The notes below the pieces were generated by a model. The model was not told the DNA's origin. It did not search any database and was given only the letters and a program-made list of their open reading frames with translations. Below, piece after piece: positions 1 through 9,092 of a stretch of 12,315 nucleotides of DNA. Each line of letters opens with the position of its first letter. Position 1 is the stretch's first letter. Origin of the DNA: Phoronis ovalis (taxonomy: Eukaryota > Phoronida > Phoronidae); contig JAOXYB010046158.1 of NCBI GenBank assembly GCA_028565635.1, positions 1 to 12,315 on the forward strand, written 5' to 3'. Both the position numbers and the translations under genes were made by a program.

Positions 1-421
1 GACATTACAGGCACAACAGGATATCTTTTAATATAATCCCTTACACTTGTAACCATTATAAGGATTTATGTAAAGCTCAGTTACTTTTAAAATTCCCTGC
101 CTAACAGAAGTATTTTTTGTTTGCTTAAACAATATCAACTGTTACAAACAACAGAAGAACATGTGTGATATTATTTAGACCTTTGACGTTAACTTTAAAT
201 TTTTAATAGTTTTTAAACTATAGCTTTTATGAATTACTTAAAAGTAATTCATTAAACTACTGAAAAGTAAAACTATTTATTCCATATTAATGTATTAAAC
301 TAAATATGTAAATGTGCTACACTTTTGAATTCACTTAATTTTATTAACCTGAAAGGTTATTTTTATAAGTTTAAATTTTCAAATTGAATTTTCACCAGGG
401 GGAGTTTTGCCAGAAGGTGTC
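1..421. other. AT-rich sequence, nothing recognised
   Basis: Both strands were read. There are only short frames and homopolymer runs, and no exon, repeat or RNA gene that can be supported. Confidence 0.5.
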
Positions 422-636
422 TCTAGTTTACAAACTGTAGAAACTGCAGAAACTGTAGAGCAAAATACCCAGTTTCTGATAGGGTCAATCTCAGTTTAGC
501 CACTAGGTTTGTCAACCCCATATTATATATGGATCCACATACATGCATACAATAACATATAAAATTAACACAAGGTGAAACTAGTTTACAAATTGCCAGT
601 TTCTGTTACAGTTTGTAGAAACTGCTAAACAGGGTA
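422..636. repeat. Small repeat cluster with 9-bp tandem unit
   Basis: ACTGTAGAA, ACTGCAGAA and ACTGTAGAG stand in tandem at 434-460. The preceding TCTAGTTTACAAACTG (422-437) recurs as ACTAGTTTACAAATTG at 580-595, followed by CAGTTTCTGTTACAGTTTGTAGAAACTG, which can fold on itself. A pyrimidine-rich stretch ending in CACCAG at 393-398 precedes a 33-codon open frame through the tandem block, but the repeat itself explains that frame. Confidence 0.45.
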
Positions 637-685
637 GGTATTGTACATGGGTGGTAATATAATGTAGTATATTACGTACAATTTC

Positions 686-731
686 AATGTTCCCGGTAAT
701 CATTGTATAATGTTCTCGGTGATCATTATGA
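686..731. repeat. 23-bp imperfect tandem duplication
   Basis: Positions 686-708 (AATGTTCCCGGTAATCATTG and three more bases) and 709-731 (AATGTTCTCGGTGATCATTA and three more bases) are adjacent copies. Related GTAATCATT words recur near 885 and 912. Confidence 0.6.
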
Positions 732-845
732 CATCATCCTGTCTAGCAATACTCTTAAGGGTAAAGAGTTATGACATACATTAATCTGTCTAGCATTTGA
801 TGTGTAGATGAGTCTGGAGATTTGTCCTTATTTTCTACCACTAAC

Positions 846-982
846 GTACTTTCCAAACGTATCTTTAACTAGTGCACTTGACCAGTAATCATTTGTATAC
901 CGGCTACGGAGGTAATCATTGTTTAGATCTGTATATGCTGGCACTCCATTCACTCGTATTAAGTCAAGTAACAAATTCCATG
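846..982 (-). other. Exon-like open frame, unassigned
   Basis: On the minus strand, an AG before 982 and a GTTAGT donor after 846 bound a frame of 45 codons. It is rich in Tyr, Asn, Trp and Asp (for example GVPAYTDLNNDYLRS, then NDYWSSALVKDTFGKY) and looks protein-like in composition. It does not match the IgGFc-binding domain segment expected after exon 4, and I know no family for it. The acceptor has a poor pyrimidine tract and a TGA lies just upstream in frame. It may be a chance frame, a remnant of the transposon next to it, or an exon of a downstream domain. Confidence 0.22.
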
Positions 983-1106
983 CTTGTCAGTTTACATTGA
1001 TGACACCACATTTGCAACACTGACTATACGGCTGGGATGCTCAACCGTGTACTCGCCCACATGTGCGTCGTTAGAAATTACGTTGTGATTCCTTTGCTGG
1101 TGTGCA

Positions 1107-1271
1107 TTACATACAGCCATGCATAACTGCAGTGCGTGGCAGCAATATCAACCATTGTGTCCATTAGCTCGGATCCAATGATTCGTGGATAGAATAACCA
1201 TCTAGAATAAGCAGACGTGGACTTTCCGTACCACATTGCGCTAGGAAATGATCAAACGGAACAAACAAGAC
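1107..1271 (-). pseudogene. Degenerate DDE transposase remnant, pogo/Tigger-like
   Basis: The minus-strand frame reads DHFLAQCGTESPRLLILDGY, then SIHESLD. The block Leu-Leu-Ile-Leu-Asp-Gly-(His/Tyr)-x-x-His is the second catalytic Asp region of pogo/Tigger-type DDE transposases (DDE_1), usually preceded by a Trp/Phe-rich strand and 'Pro-x-Leu-Leu'. A stop (TAA at 1164-1166) follows, and about seven codons later LILLP appears in the same frame, where intact proteins have 'Leu-x-Leu-Pro-Pro-His-Thr-x-His'. The spacing is shorter than usual, so a small deletion is likely, and the expected Gln-Pro-Leu-Asp is lost. A second stop ends the frame at 1107-1109. The N-terminal DNA-binding part and other catalytic residues were not found nearby. 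Another 60-codon frame overlaps on the same strand, which lowers confidence. Confidence 0.42.
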
Positions 1272-1583
1272 CTAAAATAAATACCTATAAGTGCAACAAG
1301 AATGCAATGCACTTCGGAATATTAACACATTCATATTTAAACTATATATACAAATAAACAAAGCATAATGTTACGTATCTAAATTACTTTGATCGTATCT
1401 AAGCCTAATGACTGTAAAGATTTTTGAATGCGCAGGTCATGTCTAACATACAATTAGACAACAAACATCAACTTTAAGAACTAAAACTATGCAGGTATAT
1501 GTAATTCATGAAATTTTAAATTGATGGCAATCTCGAACAATCCTCAAACACTGCCTTAACAGTGAGAAGGAAATTTTGCTCCA

Positions 1584-1625
1584 ATACCTGAAACTCACGC
1601 TCGAAACGTGAGACTTGACAGGTAT
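1584..1625. other. Two-step hairpin
   Basis: ATACCTG (1584-1590) pairs with CAGGTAT (1619-1625), and inside it CTCACG (1594-1599) pairs with CGTGAG (1607-1612) around a short loop. The internal gaps are unequal. It may be structural or chance. Confidence 0.4.
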
Positions 1626-1862
1626 GTAGTTTTCCGAAGCTCCGCATTTTTACGTATGCTTTTATCAAAATCTTATTGCTTCAAGTTAATATATATAATA
1701 AGAAAGTGCCGCCTCTTTCTTACCTTTAATGTTTACATGCCTTGTGGTATTACAGTGCGAGAAAATCCAATTGGTATTCACTCGAATTAATAAGGAATAA
1801 ATTATCCTCAAAGGAAGATGGAAGGTATGCATTTCTTCCTATGTGAAATCGGACGGCGCTTT

Positions 1863-1887
1863 ACGTGCAAGTTCGAACATTGCACGT
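1863..1887. other. Perfect 8-bp hairpin
   Basis: ACGTGCAA (1863-1870) and TTGCACGT (1880-1887) are exact inverted copies around a nine-base loop, GTTCGAACA, which itself contains the palindrome GTTCGAAC. Confidence 0.5.
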
Positions 1888-2375
1888 ACTGAGGTCGATA
1901 CCCGTTTTTGATTGGATAATTTTTTACATAATTGGTTCTGCTAGCAAGGACTCTTACACGTGCGAACTATGATATCGATGCAAATAAAACACGGACTGAG
2001 GAAGAAGAGTATTGACCTTCTTGAGACAAAATGGCTGGAATATGCATAAGTTGGTGACAGATTAAATAAAGTATTTGAAGAAACCACTGAGACTGAAGAC
2101 TGTTGAACTTTGCTAAGCGCTGCACTTTTAACAAAGGAGACATCTGTAAAGAAAGTTCACAAGATGGCCTTTATTCTTGTGGAATGATGGACAAATTACT
2201 TGTTGAATTTTTATTTATTTTGCGATTTATAAATAGTATATATGTCATTGTTCCGATCTTTTATAGAAACTATACTACGCACACATCTTTATAAGACAAA
2301 ACAGCGATCTGCTAGGCAGGTAGACTCCTCGGGAGCACGCACTAAATATCAGAGCTACGTTTCGTTACATCTTCC

Positions 2376-2383
2376 TGACGTCA
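2376..2383. promoter_or_regulatory. Perfect CRE octamer TGACGTCA
   Basis: TGACGTCA is the full palindromic site for CREB/ATF proteins. It stands alone about 380 bases past exon 4 in the direction of transcription, with no promoter context, so function is unproven. Confidence 0.25.
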
Positions 2384-2404
2384 CATTTTTCCTTTTCCTT
2401 TCGG

Positions 2405-2556
2405 GGAGCATTGCCTGATCAAAGCAAACATAATTCTCCCCAATTAAAGTATTTTAGGCCAAAACTAAAACAATTAAAAACACATTTTTTAATCCCAAGG
2501 GGATCAATGCTTGTTCAAAGCCCAAACACAAGTACTTAGGCCAATACTAAAATCGT
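2405..2556. repeat. Diverged direct repeat, two units about 96 bp apart
   Basis: Unit 1 (2405-2474) and unit 2 (2501-2556) share GGAGCATTGCCTGATCAAAGC against GGATCAATGCTTGTTCAAAGC, then AGTA-TT-AGGCCAA-ACTAAAA. The second unit is shorter by internal deletion. The function is unknown. Confidence 0.6.
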
Positions 2557-2759
2557 TTTGAGGAATGATTTGTGAAAAATAAACAAATGCACATGGTAAA
2601 TATTTACATATAAAAACGCCACAAAATACAAAAGTGACAAAAACGAACCTCGATTATTACCTGATTTCATCGCAAAAATACATTTAAAGTAATTGCGACG
2701 CTAGTTTGCTGAAAAGTGGAGCAATTAAAATTAGTTGCCGACGCATTAAGATACTTTAC

Positions 2760-2882
2760 CTGTTAAATCACTGTTCCCCTTTACAAAATGATACGTTTCG
2801 GCTTTCATTAGGTCCACTTCACGCACCGTTTTATCTGGTGTGGTTATTGTTACATGGGTGTCGTCTTCAGTCGCTACTATGT
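2760..2882 (-). CDS. Exon 4: IgGFc-binding domain, ATEDDTHVTI to DLTG
   Basis: This 123-base exon has both boundaries in phase 1: two bases, 40 codons, one base. A strong pyrimidine-rich acceptor, CCCTTTCGTTGTTTAG, precedes it and a clean donor, G followed by GTAAAG, ends it. It reads IVATEDDTHVTITTP at about codons 1-15, ETYHF at about 28-32, and ends in DLT with the split codon that should give Gly. In the family, 'Ile-Val-(Ala/Gly)-x-Glu-Asp-Asn-Thr-x-Val-Thr-Ile ... Glu-Thr-Tyr-x-(Phe/Leu) ... Asp-Leu-Thr-Gly' appears in this order, followed by a segment with Val-Phe-Ser-Gly. That next segment was searched for to the left by testing plausible acceptors in the right phase, and none gave a match, so it is probably outside the window. 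Reading through the donor would stop within three codons. Confidence 0.85.
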
Positions 2883-3517
2883 CTAAACAACGAAAGGGAT
2901 GCATTTAGAACTAATGCTAGCTAAGTTTATCACTACATTTAAAAAACTGAACCTGCTAAAATTGCCCTTACGTGTTAAAGCTTCATTGCGAGGCGCTGTA
3001 TATGCCATATCTCGACAATAAAAGGCAGGTCCATGGGTTGATTATCAGTATACTAGAGGGATGTCAAATAACAGTCACACGTCGAAAGGTCTTTAAAAGC
3101 ACTCACTAGTATTGTTTTATTTTTCCATATTTTCGAGTTAGACATATAACGACAACTTTAGACAAACATGTGAATGCATATTTTGTTACATCAGGAAAAA
3201 ATCAATACTATTGCTCATTCATGTGTATCATTTATATTTCGTACAAGGTAATGTAAAGTTATTCACTTATTGATAGCCCTGCAGTTGATGTATGTGTCTG
3301 CATTACGTGACTAATTCTAAAAATATGACGGTTTTATTAATTCAACAAATAACATTAAATTATCAAAAAGTGTTTTAAGGGGGCGAGAACCGTTTATTTC
3401 TTAGTTATCTTTGTTACAATGTATTTTTAAAACTATAGGCTAAAAGTATTATAATGTATACATTCTCTTTATATTCAGTTTTTTTTCTTTCAATCCGGCT
3501 ACATTTTGGTCCAATGT

Positions 3518-3531
3518 GTTGCCATGGTAAC
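3518..3531. promoter_or_regulatory. X-box-like (RFX) motif
   Basis: GTTGCCATGGTAAC fits the RFX consensus GTNRCC, 0-3 bases, RGYAAC, with a two-base spacer. It lies about 140 bases inside the TTAA-flanked element, so it may simply travel with the transposon. Confidence 0.3.
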
Positions 3532-4142
3532 GAAATTTCTGCCATTTACCGGAAAAACTACAGTTTTAACTTTATAAGAATTTAACTTTTACACCTTTTG
3601 AGGAAATCGCGTAATTCAAATTGCATCCGAAAATGCCATGTGTCTAGCACAAGATCATATCTCAAAATGTTGATACATATCTCTGTTAATTTGCAACATT
3701 GTTTCAAAGCGGGTCACAGTTTTGAAACTTGGGCGTCTGCAATTTTATTCCGAACATGTCCATGAAAATAAAACAAGACGTCCTTTCAAAAATCCGAGAC
3801 ACGCTATTGAGAATCAATGTGTCTTCTTGCGATATAGCCACTAAAACTTTTCATAACACACTGTGATAATTAGTTAAATGAATTCAAATCACAGCTGATA
3901 TCACAAATTCAAAAGCCTAGAAAATCGAGATTTCAATCCTACAAACTTCAAATAGTCCTCGTGGAGCAATTTTCACTCCCAAACAGCGGGAAACCATTCG
4001 CCTGGAAGCTGAATAGCATATAAAATATGTTTCGGCACGTGCCTGCAAATTTTCGGCCGGTGATTGGTCAAAAAATCGAAAAATATTCCAAAGGGTAGGT
4101 AATTGTGCGAAAACTTTAATCACGTCACCTGGATTATTCATT

Positions 4143-4327
4143 ATGTGGGCGGCGCTTTTCACATTATGGATATATGGGTCAAGACATGTTTATACTGAAG
4201 ATTTATTTGTTGCAACTTATTACGTGAAATAACTGATGATCACGATGCCTACAAGTACAAAGAAACATTGAAAAATGCAACAGAGAAGCTGGTGAAGGAA
4301 TGCAGGGAATATGGATGGGTGAAGTAA
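4143..4327 (+). other. Coding-like fragments inside the TTAA-flanked element
   Basis: Two overlapping plus-strand frames adjoin here. The first runs from ATG 4143 to TAA 4232 and gives a 29-residue peptide with a hydrophobic start (MWAALFTLWIYG). The second is open from 4199 to TAA 4327 and encodes a charged, helix-like stretch (for example YKETLKNATEKLVKECREYG). A change of frame near 4215-4225 would link them. I do not recognise either. They could be relics of a captured gene or transposase, or chance. Confidence 0.15.
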
Positions 4328-4904
4328 CTTAACCAAACTTAGCGATCGATGCCGCTGGCGATGGTACTCGGGATCGCACTGTCCCAGGACCTGGAAGCGC
4401 CCCGGTATTCTAACACTTGTTTCGCATCATAAACCATCTCTTTGATTGATTGTAAAAGGAACCTTTGTTCGATAGCTTTAAAAATGCTTTAGAAGTCGCG
4501 GACAGGGAACTTTCGGTGACTTTCTACTGGGCTTTACACCACGCTTTCGAGTAGCTATTTTTCCAGGAGTTGTAATGTTGATCTATGTCAAATGACGTAT
4601 ATGGTAGCAGGGGCGAATATGTCACGTGATTTCTATCAAAGTCGGATTTTTCACCGGTCTTCAGAAAAAGGTGTTTTTTCATTACAAATCGACGAGAAAA
4701 GTGAGAATTTATTTTGTAAATTTACTCCAAAGAATATGGCCTAGCAGAATTCACAAAAAAAGAAAATATCAACATTTTTTGCAAGTTACAGAATGTTAAC
4801 GGTTCTCGCCACGTTAATATATTTGATGTAGATTTGGTTATTCCAATGACGTTGTCAACATTGTTATATATATATTTGTTTATAAATCCGAGTCCAATGT
4901 TTAC

Positions 4905-4922
4905 AGTACTAGTACTAGTACT
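4905..4922. repeat. Three tandem AGTACT units
   Basis: AGTACT is repeated three times without a break. Each unit is self-complementary, so the block is an 18-base perfect palindrome. Confidence 0.8.
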
Positions 4923-5314
4923 ATTATAACAACTTTTAAACTGATATTACAATAAAGAAAATACTGTTTGTCCTGTCTTCAAACATACTAATACAAAATA
5001 ATGACTTAGTAGATACATTAATTCATTTATATATGAAAAATCTTCAAGTAAACTCAAATATGTAACCACGATCACAAATAGAAGCCTATACATATTGGAC
5101 AGTGATATGATTATACATACAAAGAAGTCGTTTGAGTTTCATAATAATTCGTAATAATTGTATTGCGAATCAATACCAAACGTTCCGTCACAGGCGAATT
5201 CTATATTTTATCTTTCCCCGATCATTAATTGTTGAAAACTACTGCATAGTTGTGCTAAAACTAAAATTATGCACCAATAATGTATCTTACAGTACATATA
5301 CGCAAGTAACTTAA

Positions 5315-5978
5315 GGCAGGTGTTTACCACATGTTGCCACCGGGGGCGCTGCGAAATTGTTTTTTTGATATTTCTGAATAAATAAAAAGGTTAAATATTT
5401 CATTTGTAATTGTTAAGAATTTTATAACCTTTAACTTAGAGTTGACTGGTTTTGGCTAAAAGATCACGTGACTTATAGGTGTGTGCTTACCTGTGCTACA
5501 AATTACACCTACTTCAACCAAGTGTCCGCGCGTACAGCGTGATATATGATCTATTTTTTTAGTAAAATTAGTTAATATGTTTATTCAAGAAGATAACTTG
5601 ACTAAGGCATACTTCGTTTTTTGCTTCTATTTCAAGTTATAATTTTTTTTCCAGATAACTCTTTTAAAATCCGCCATTTTTCTCTTGAAAATATGTTATT
5701 TCTAAAAAACGCCGAAATAGTTTGAGTATGCCATATGTTCAAAAGTAAGTTCTTATTTACATGATCTCATAGAACAACTGTCCATACTTTACAAAATGAA
5801 GCGAACGCGCGGAATTTAAGTTATATCGTTCCTACTTTACTGAACGCAGCAGTGATGTGGAGGACGCTCTCCTTCCTGTGGAGATTAAAAAACGACGTGT
5901 AGTAGAACGTGCATATGCACACAGCGGAGATAATTCTGAATTATAGCGCGTGCGTCTGGAAATAAATGTTAACCTGCC
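5315..5978. mobile_element. Candidate TTAA-flanked short element, 664 bp
   Basis: The segment lies between TTAA at 5311-5314 and TTAA at 5979-5982. Including the flanks, CTTAAGGCAGGT at the left is the exact reverse complement of ACCTGCCTTAAG at the right. The terminal inverted repeat proper is short (GGCAGGT), with a weaker continuation. Outside the TTAA sites a second inverted pair is visible: GCAAGTAA near 5302-5309 and TTACTTGC near 5992-5999. This suggests either a palindromic target or an older, longer element. The interior holds a GC-rich block (near 5336-5352) and a 48-codon frame without a start codon (about 5800-5945, plus) that matches nothing I know. Non-autonomous piggyBac-like origin is a guess from the target site. 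Confidence 0.42.
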
Positions 5979-6203
5979 TTAAGTTTATACATTACTTGCG
6001 TACTGCAATCATGACGAGAAAAATGTATGACACATGGTATATACAGCACATCCATGTTGCGTGTAAAGTACCGACATATCGTCATGAAGTTGGAACTGGG
6101 GTTTTGAAGTTTCTCAAATTCAAACGCTTCCATTGCATTTTTACAGTGAAAGGTGTATTAATATATTATCAGATTCCAGAAAATAATGCGTACAAGTACT
6201 AAC

Positions 6204-6351
6204 CTATTTGGGGCGGTAGGTAAGACGAAAAGGACGTCCATGTAATTGCGTAATAGGTGGTTCCAAGAGCATCGACTGGAAGAGCTAAATACGAATCAGT
6301 TGTTGCCTTGTATTTACTAATCGCGTACACTACCAGAAAACCAGTAGAGAT
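6204..6351 (-). CDS. Exon 3: IgGFc-binding domain core with LALPVDALG motif
   Basis: This exon is 148 bases: 49 codons plus one base of a split codon. The acceptor GTATTGCAG lies at 6352-6360 on the opposite strand and the donor is GTTAGT from 6203. It encodes a VVYAI strand at about codons 7-11 and then DSYLALPVDALGTTYY at about codons 19-34. The family consensus here is Asp-Ala-Phe/Tyr-Leu-Ala-Leu-Pro, a few residues, Leu-Gly-x-x-Tyr-Tyr, and it is one of the most conserved parts of the domain. The protein then continues with a Trp/Thr/Ser-rich strand ending PPQI, and the split codon completes to Asp with the next exon. This is the clearest single match in the window. It lies about 225 bases from a TTAA-flanked element in the next intron (5315-5978). 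Confidence 0.88.
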
Positions 6352-6732
6352 CTGCAATACATGATTCTTTGAATACTCTTATTTCTAAACAAAGCACATA
6401 ACTATATTCAAATATAAAACACTTTTTAATACATAAATATATAAATGTAAAGGTTTACATATAAACGATTCCCATCGTGTTCGTAAGCAGTTAAACATCA
6501 CAGATCATTGACTCGGGCATAATACATACGCATACCGTGGGCGATTCCTTAAAACAAACACATGTTCTTAATTAGGGCGATTATTACACGGGGATAACTA
6601 TTAGAGCTTATTAAACCAGCTTGGGCATTATTTGAAATACAAATGTCTTATTTATGACCTCCAATCGCATTGTGATCTTCCTAAACTGACACTGGCCTAA
6701 TAAGTATTATAGATCATGTCCGAATATAGGCT

Positions 6733-7705
6733 GATCAAGGTAAATCCACCGGCAAGGTCCTTATGGACCTACAAAAAGCTTTTGATACCATTATTCACAA
6801 AATTCTTATCAACAAATTAAAAGCATTTGGTCTAAATGAAATAGCTGTAAACTGGTTTGAATCCTACTTATCACATAGAAAACAGCTGGTTAATGTACAT
6901 AGTCATATTTCTTGTCCTTTGGATATTGATTGTGGCTCCCCAAGGGCTCCATTCTAGGAAAATTGCTTTTCTTGATTTATGTTAACGATATGCATGCAGT
7001 AGTAACATGCAAACTCTTACTCTATGCAGACGACTCAGCTTTACTGGTATCGTGATATAATGTAGATGAAATTCAGCAAACTTTGAGTTATATGCTAAAT
7101 TCAGTCAACGATTTGCTAATTGACAATAAACTTCTTTAGACTTTGATAAAACTGAATCTATTCTTTTTGGCACACAGTGTAAAATAAAAATGCATACTCC
7201 CTTGAATCAGCATGTAATGTCACATCTCTGGAAAGCACATCCAGTGTTAATTATCAACGTTTTTGGATTCCCCACTCAGAAAAAGCTGAGTATAGCATTA
7301 ACTCTGTCATTTTGACTGTGCACTCTCATCGTGGTACAGTGGTTTATCGTCTCAACAAAATCAAAACTTCAAGTACGTCAGAATAAAGTCATCAGATTTA
7401 TTCTAAATTGATCACCGACATGTCATATTGGATATAATGAATTTACAGAGGTGGACTGATTAACAGTCGAGGGAAGGGTCAGTCAAATAAAATTAAATCA
7501 TATCTTCAAAATGTTGAATGGGTCGCCATTGTTTGCACTGTAATTAGGTCATCTAACTGTATTCTTCTTCTTCATTGTATTAATTCGTGTATTTACCCGT
7601 GCCATCTTGTTTCATATTCAGGGACCACATTGGAAATAAGTTTTTAAACTGTATGTGTTATCCTTGGAGATGAAACACCATTTTGATTTATTGTAATGTA
7701 TTTAT
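6733..7705 (+). mobile_element. Decayed non-LTR retrotransposon (LINE) fragment: RT domain, C-terminal region and 3' tail
   Basis: The translation starts DQGKSTGKVLMDLQKAFDT, the reverse-transcriptase motif A region of Jockey/CR1/L2-group LINEs with its catalytic Asp. A one-base deletion near 6938-6950 shifts the frame at the Pro-Gln-Gly motif. The next frame then reads SILG, FLIYVND and the catalytic YADD at 7023-7034. A TGA at 7053-7055 and further frame changes follow. Later frames recover WYSGL, QVRQNKVIRFIL and EGRVSQIKLNHIFKM, which are typical of the C-terminal region after the RT. The segment between about 7230 and 7330 looks internally deleted. The untranslated tail at about 7621-7680 has the 'ggaccacattggaaataag' and 'gttatccttggagatga' blocks that I associate with invertebrate elements of this group. 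The copy is 5'-truncated, not functional, and antisense to the host gene. The exact 3' end is uncertain. Confidence 0.9.
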
Positions 7706-7800
7706 TTTGTTCCGTTTCATGTACAAAAATACTATTTACCCACCCACCAAACTTCGCTACTCTATCGTTAAATCTACTAATGTTATAAACCAATCTGGGT

Positions 7801-7860
7801 CCGCCTGGTGGCCTTTGGTGTTGGAGGCCCCTTGGTGAACCTTTGGGGTTGGGGATTCAG
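7801..7860 (+). other. GC- and G-rich patch
   Basis: Within AT-rich DNA this 60-base patch repeats CCTTTGG-like words and has GG and GGGG runs (for example CTTTGGGGTTGGGG at 7841-7854). It follows the LINE tail by about 100 bases. A two-layer G-quadruplex is possible but not shown. Confidence 0.3.
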
Positions 7861-8354
7861 TTTGGATGGTCTAAGCTGGGTTTTACCGATAAATAAATTT
7901 CAAAAATAGATAAATGTTGTATGTTATAATGAAGGGGAGAATATATCAATCGACTGGGTGGCAACTTTCAACGGGTACTTCCTTCAATCAATCTTTTTAT
8001 TTTTTAATCCTTTTTAAACTGTGAATCTTATACTTCAAATTTAGTATATTTAAGACGGTATGTTACATTTCAATTTTGAAGAATGTGCAAGATACAGAGT
8101 ATATGGACAAACGTTTTGCGCATTTTGTTCATCATCTGACACTAGTATTTGCACAAAAGATTTCCAAGGTCATTTTGCATATGCTGTATGTGTTTAAGTG
8201 TAAACATATTGTACAGGAATTGTTTACAAGTAAAGTGTACTATACTGTGACATACTCCAAGTCATTGTCTGTCTTATTATAGTATTTAAACTACTACATT
8301 ATGTTTTAGTAGCAGGTTCCATTGGATCAACAATAGTATAATCACGATGAGTGT

Positions 8355-8848
8355 GAATAAATCCATCGGTTAGTGTTACGGCCTTCTTAACTAACGTATG
8401 TGCTTAACCCTAGTCAGTTGTTGGATGTAATACTCTTTCAATTTACAAGAGCGAAATAAATAAGCCATTAATCTTTTGACCCAGCTTTGCCCAACATAGA
8501 TAAGACTTTATCTCGGCGTGACCCATCGACGCCTACCACATCTATTCTGTCAATATGACTTTCACTGATTAGGTATCGCCGAAGAGCCCGTTCTTGCTTG
8601 GCGGACTATAAATAAACTCGGCAGGACAGAATGTGTGTGATCGACCTATTTTGCTATCTGCCGCTTAGTCTACTGTTGTACCTGTTATTGTAAGCTGCAA
8701 TTTGATTGTTTCATGACATTCGCAATTAACGTATATAAATAAAGGGATTATCGGTCTCCTGGTTTTCGAGAGAATAAACAAAAGTTGACTATGGTTAAGC
8801 CCAGACGTTATGTGAGAAGCTACAGAACACTAACGAATGGATTTATTC
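8355..8848 (+). mobile_element. Inverted-repeat DNA element, copy A (63-bp terminal repeats), 494 bp
   Basis: Left end 8355-8416 and right end 8786-8848 are imperfect inverted copies of about 63 bases, starting GAATAAATCC and ending GGATTTATTC and sharing the inner block around GCTTAACC-TAGTCA. The interior has no coding frame of note. The whole element matches copy B (9093-9544) in the opposite orientation, which confirms both as copies of one family. Length and structure fit a non-autonomous DNA transposon (MITE-like). No clear target-site duplication was found next to the ends, so the superfamily is not assigned. Confidence 0.75.
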
Positions 8849-9092
8849 CTTAAGGTTACGTATAGGTAGCTCAGAGGATATTATTGTTGCTTACATTGTT
8901 ACGTACTGTATATGTCTATCACATTGAAAAATCCATTTGTCTTAGTAAAACATCTAGAAATGGGGCTAATAGAATTTAAGTTAGTTTTGGAAAAATAAAT
9001 GAAGATACAAAATTAGTATTTGTCTTTTCAAAATTATGTGTAATGCTTGCATACCGGCATTTTTTATGCGAAATTCTGCCTAAATGCAGTCT

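Larger units (their letters stand above)
1272..2404. other. Non-coding flank with no supported gene
   Basis: This stretch holds two hairpins and the CRE octamer. A good acceptor sequence (CTTTCTTTACAG, minus strand, near 2146) precedes two long overlapping frames, but neither continues the IgGFc-binding domain. Plus-strand frames at 1608-1790 and 2103-2294 have no motif. Confidence 0.45.
3379..4813. mobile_element. Candidate TTAA-flanked DNA transposon (piggyBac-like boundaries), 1435 bp
   Basis: TTAA at 3375-3378 and TTAA at 4814-4817 bracket this segment. Its ends are inverted copies: GGCGAGAACCGTT at 3382-3394 and its exact reverse complement at 4798-4810. Both cores start three bases inside the TTAA, and 14 of the first 16 terminal bases pair. 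TTAA target-site duplication is the signature of the piggyBac superfamily. No intact transposase frame is visible; the longest frames inside are about 80 codons and carry no motif I recognise, so this would be a non-autonomous or decayed copy. Its terminal sequence differs from that of the other TTAA-flanked element at 5315-5978. Assignment to piggyBac rests only on the target site. Confidence 0.55.
2883..6203 (-). other. Intron 3 of the IgGFc-like gene
   Basis: This is a 3321-base intron with a GTTAGT donor and a strong pyrimidine-rich acceptor. It carries two TTAA-flanked candidate transposons (3379-4813 and 5315-5978). Stretches 2883-3374 and 4818-5310 are AT-rich, with only a small AGTACT repeat (4905-4922) and no supported gene. 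Confidence 0.7.

Noticed and set aside
399-497. Plus-strand exon-like frame after CACCAG
   Set aside because: The frame is largely produced by a 9-base tandem repeat and ends in a stop with no supporting neighbour.
1740-1790. Minus-strand frame reading WIFSH before a good GTAAGA donor, a possible next IgGFc exon
   Set aside because: The acceptor that fits the phase is weak, too few residues separate it from DLTG, and the conserved Pro and Gly are missing.
2560-2650. Open frame after an AG near 2653 that would restore the Gly of DLTG
   Set aside because: The encoded residues are uniformly hydrophobic and do not match the Val-Phe-Ser-Gly segment expected next.
3917-4162. 81-codon minus-strand open frame, the longest ATG frame
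   Set aside because: It has no motif, no family resemblance and no splice context. One frame of this length is expected by chance in 12 kb, and an overlapping plus-strand frame looks equally plausible.
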